6,733 nt of DNA, taken from positions 24,623-31,355 of the forward strand of contig DIAL01000076.1 in NCBI GenBank assembly GCA_002414705.1, given 5' to 3'. The stretch is from Flavobacteriaceae bacterium UBA5079. GTDB lineage: Bacteria > Bacteroidota > Bacteroidia > Flavobacteriales > Flavobacteriaceae. The position numbers and the translations under genes are program-made. The notes under the pieces are model-generated. The model was not told the origin of the DNA and made no database searches. It worked only from the letters and a program-made list of their open reading frames with translations. Positions 5,767 through 6,733 of the stretch are shown piece after piece. The stretch's first letter is position 1. Each line of letters starts with the position of its first letter.

Positions 5767-6441
5767 ATGAAAAAAATTATTTTCACACTAGCTATAGTTT
5801 TAGGGCTATCTCAAATTTCAAATGCACAAACAACTTGCCCAGGAGGTATGGCGGTAAATGTAGGTTCTGTTCCTAATATGGTCAATATTTTCCATTCAGG
5901 TTTTTACTTCGCTTTTCCTTCCGCTCAAAATGTTATCGAGTGGGAGGTTACAGATTCACTTGACAATATTATTTTACAAGATACTATAGTTGGCAATCAA
6001 TATTTTATGTTTAATCATAACATCCCTACCACCGAAACAATGCATGTTAAAGCACTTTTAACTAATACTACAGCAGGGATTGCGTGTTTATTCGAAGGTG
6101 AATTGTATTGGAAAGAAACCCAATATACAACATTTTCTACGTATAGTTGGGCATTTGTCAATGAACCTGTAGGCACTACTGTTTTATCTATTGATACTAT
6201 CGAAAAATTGACCGCAAGTGTTTACCCAAACCCAACAAATGATATAGTAAATATAAGTTTAGAGGATGGTTCACTTTTAAAAATAGAACTATATAGTATG
6301 ACAGGCAAGCTATTATTTCAAAAAGATTTAAATTCAAAAACATACACATTAGATATGGGTGATTATTCATCTGGTCTTTATCATATGAAAGTTTTTAACC
6401 AAGATAATGACATGGTAAACAAAAAGATTTTGAAAGAATAA
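5767..6441 (+). CDS. Small secreted protein with T9SS type A C-terminal sorting domain
   Basis: The 224-residue protein starts with a clear Sec signal peptide (residues 1-20, MKKIIFTLAIVLGLSQISNA, followed by Q21). The C-terminal ~75 residues form a type A T9SS sorting domain: the VYPNPTNDIVNI motif at 152-163, then IELYSMTGKLL and YSSGLYHMKVF, ending in KKILKE. Such domains direct export across the outer membrane, after which they are usually removed and the cargo is anchored or released. The middle (about 22-145) is a short beta-rich segment that I do not recognise; it has two cysteines, C24 and C107, which could form a disulfide. No catalytic motif is visible. At 224 residues it is small for T9SS cargo. 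It follows the TPR-HTH regulator in the same direction and ends at a strong terminator, so the two may form one expression unit. Confidence 0.9.
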   Translation: MKKIIFTLAIVLGLSQISNAQTTCPGGMAVNVGSVPNMVNIFHSGFYFAFPSAQNVIEWEVTDSLDNIILQDTIVGNQYFMFNHNIPTTETMHVKALLTNTTAGIACLFEGELYWKETQYTTFSTYSWAFVNEPVGTTVLSIDTIEKLTASVYPNPTNDIVNISLEDGSLLKIELYSMTGKLLFQKDLNSKTYTLDMGDYSSGLYHMKVFNQDNDMVNKKILKE

Positions 6442-6459
6442 CGTTGGCAATTATTTTGA

Positions 6460-6503
6460 AAAAATAAAGTGGTTTGGGTTTTAACTCTAACCACTTTATT
6501 TTT
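6460..6503 (+). terminator. Strong rho-independent terminator after the T9SS cargo gene
   Basis: A perfect 15-bp stem (6460-6474 with 6489-6503) encloses a 14-base loop that can itself pair partly. The distal arm ends in TTATTTTT, giving the T-run. It lies 18 bases after the stop at 6441. The A-rich 5' arm means it could also work on the minus strand. Confidence 0.85.
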
Positions 6504-6568
6504 AAGTTAATCTTAATAATTGAGGCATTATATATTGAAACTACATATTACTAATTTATTGAACTTTA

Positions 6569-6619
6569 AAAATATGATGGAAAGCCTACTTTTCAGTATA
6601 TTCTTAAAACAAAAAAGCC
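6569..6619 (+). repeat. 51-bp dispersed direct repeat, copy B
   Basis: This is the partner of 3864-3914 (47 of 51 identical, same orientation). It runs directly into the terminator hairpin at 6613-6640. On the minus strand it lies just past that terminator, downstream of the tRNA-like fragment. Neither copy shows convincing coding. Confidence 0.85.
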
Positions 6620-6640
6620 GAAACTTTCGTTTCGGCTTTT
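6613..6640 (-). terminator. Perfect 12-bp intrinsic terminator, probably belonging to a minus-strand tRNA
   Basis: AAAAGCCGAAAC (6613-6624) pairs perfectly with 6629-6640 around a TTTC loop. On the minus strand the stem runs into a T-rich tail (TTTTTTGTTTT); on the plus strand it ends in TTTT. It sits 5 bases beyond the apparent tRNA 3' end, so it most likely terminated that tRNA transcript. It may act in both directions. Confidence 0.8.
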
Positions 6641-6645
6641 CATCT

Positions 6646-6670
6646 GTACTGAAGACGGGACAAGAAACCC
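6646..6670 (-). other. Apparent tRNA 3'-end fragment, candidate attachment site
   Basis: Read on the minus strand, GTCCCGTCTTCAGTAC resembles the distal T-stem and acceptor 3' strand of Bacteroidota tRNAs (normally ...GGTTCAAGTCCCG...). It is followed by a terminator, as a tRNA would be. The sequence before it departs from a tRNA: the T-loop region reads GGGTTTCTTGTCCC rather than GGGTTCAAGTCCC, and no anticodon or D arm is found up to the window end. A tRNA 3' end without its body is the usual scar of an element integrated at a tRNA gene. Recognition is from memory of such sequences and was not scanned. Confidence 0.4.
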
Positions 6671-6733
6671 ACTATTTTAACACTTTTTGAAACCCTTTAA
6701 AAACCTACAAACTATTAATAAAATCGATATAAG

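Larger units (their letters stand above)
6442..6733. other. Gene-free right end: terminators, repeat copy and tRNA-like scar
   Basis: No gene is supported in these 292 bases. In order they hold the cargo-gene terminator (6460-6503), about 65 AT-rich bases, the 51-bp repeat copy (6569-6619) running into a terminator (6613-6640), the tRNA-like 3' fragment (6646-6670) and an AT-rich tail. Two minus-strand frames are open from the edge and stop at 6677-6679 and 6705-6707. Either could be the end of a gene lying to the right, such as an integrase, but the visible codons are too few to tell. Confidence 0.7.

Noticed and set aside
3864..6619. Insertion sequence or CRISPR interpretation of the repeated unit
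   Set aside because: Only two copies occur, 2.7 kb apart, with no transposase, no terminal inverted repeats and no regular spacers.
6574..6690. 38-codon plus-strand ORF (MMESLLFSIFLKQKS...) through the repeat, terminator and tRNA-like fragment
   Set aside because: It reads straight through a perfect terminator hairpin and the antisense of a tRNA-like end, a common source of spurious ORFs. The two changes between repeat copies that fall inside this frame before the hairpin (TTC/CTC) alter codons rather than being silent.
6677..6733. Minus-strand open frames entering from the right edge
   Set aside because: Only 8 to 18 codons are visible and none shows a motif; they cannot be assigned to an integrase or any other gene.

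Overview
The window looks like chromosomal DNA from a marine-type Flavobacteriaceae bacterium (phylum Bacteroidota). The base composition is AT-rich, start codons lack Shine-Dalgarno sequences and follow A-rich leaders instead, promoter-like TTG...TAnnTTTG motifs are present, and there is type IX secretion system (T9SS) machinery and cargo: a PorP/SprF remnant and a protein with a C-terminal T9SS sorting domain. The genus cannot be told from this piece.

Region 1 (1-3493) is a stress and housekeeping block. A tandem-domain universal stress protein gene runs leftward off the window edge (1-667, minus). Divergent from it, across a 386-base intergenic region, lies a compact three-gene operon: a membrane-anchored metallophosphoesterase (1054-2277), a zinc-finger-less DnaJ/CbpA co-chaperone (2304-3191) and a CbpM-like modulator (3194-3493). 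The last two are 2 bases apart and form a recognised partner pair. The intergenic region has a good sigma-A-like promoter and a perfect FNR/CRP-type palindrome (958-969). The palindrome is centred about 41.5 bases upstream of a start inferred from a second -7-like element, which suggests the operon may respond to oxygen or redox state.

Region 2 (3494-4016) has no intact gene. It holds a leftward rho-independent terminator and, behind it, the last ~71 codons of a PorP/SprF-family outer-membrane protein (minus strand). The reading frame is cut off by a stop inside a 51-bp sequence that recurs at 6569-6619.

Region 3 (4017-6441) is a two-gene signalling/export module: a TPR, transmembrane and C-terminal HTH regulator with a TTG start, followed 100 bases later by a small secreted protein with a T9SS type A sorting domain. 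A strong terminator closes it (6460-6503).

Region 4 (6442-6733) carries the second copy of the 51-bp repeat, a perfect 12-bp terminator hairpin and what looks like the 3' end of a minus-strand tRNA gene whose body is missing. Together with the paired repeat and the truncated PorP gene, this suggests a tRNA-associated integration or rearrangement site. The module of region 3 sits between the two repeats and may have arrived, or may be exchanged, as a unit. That last step is inference.
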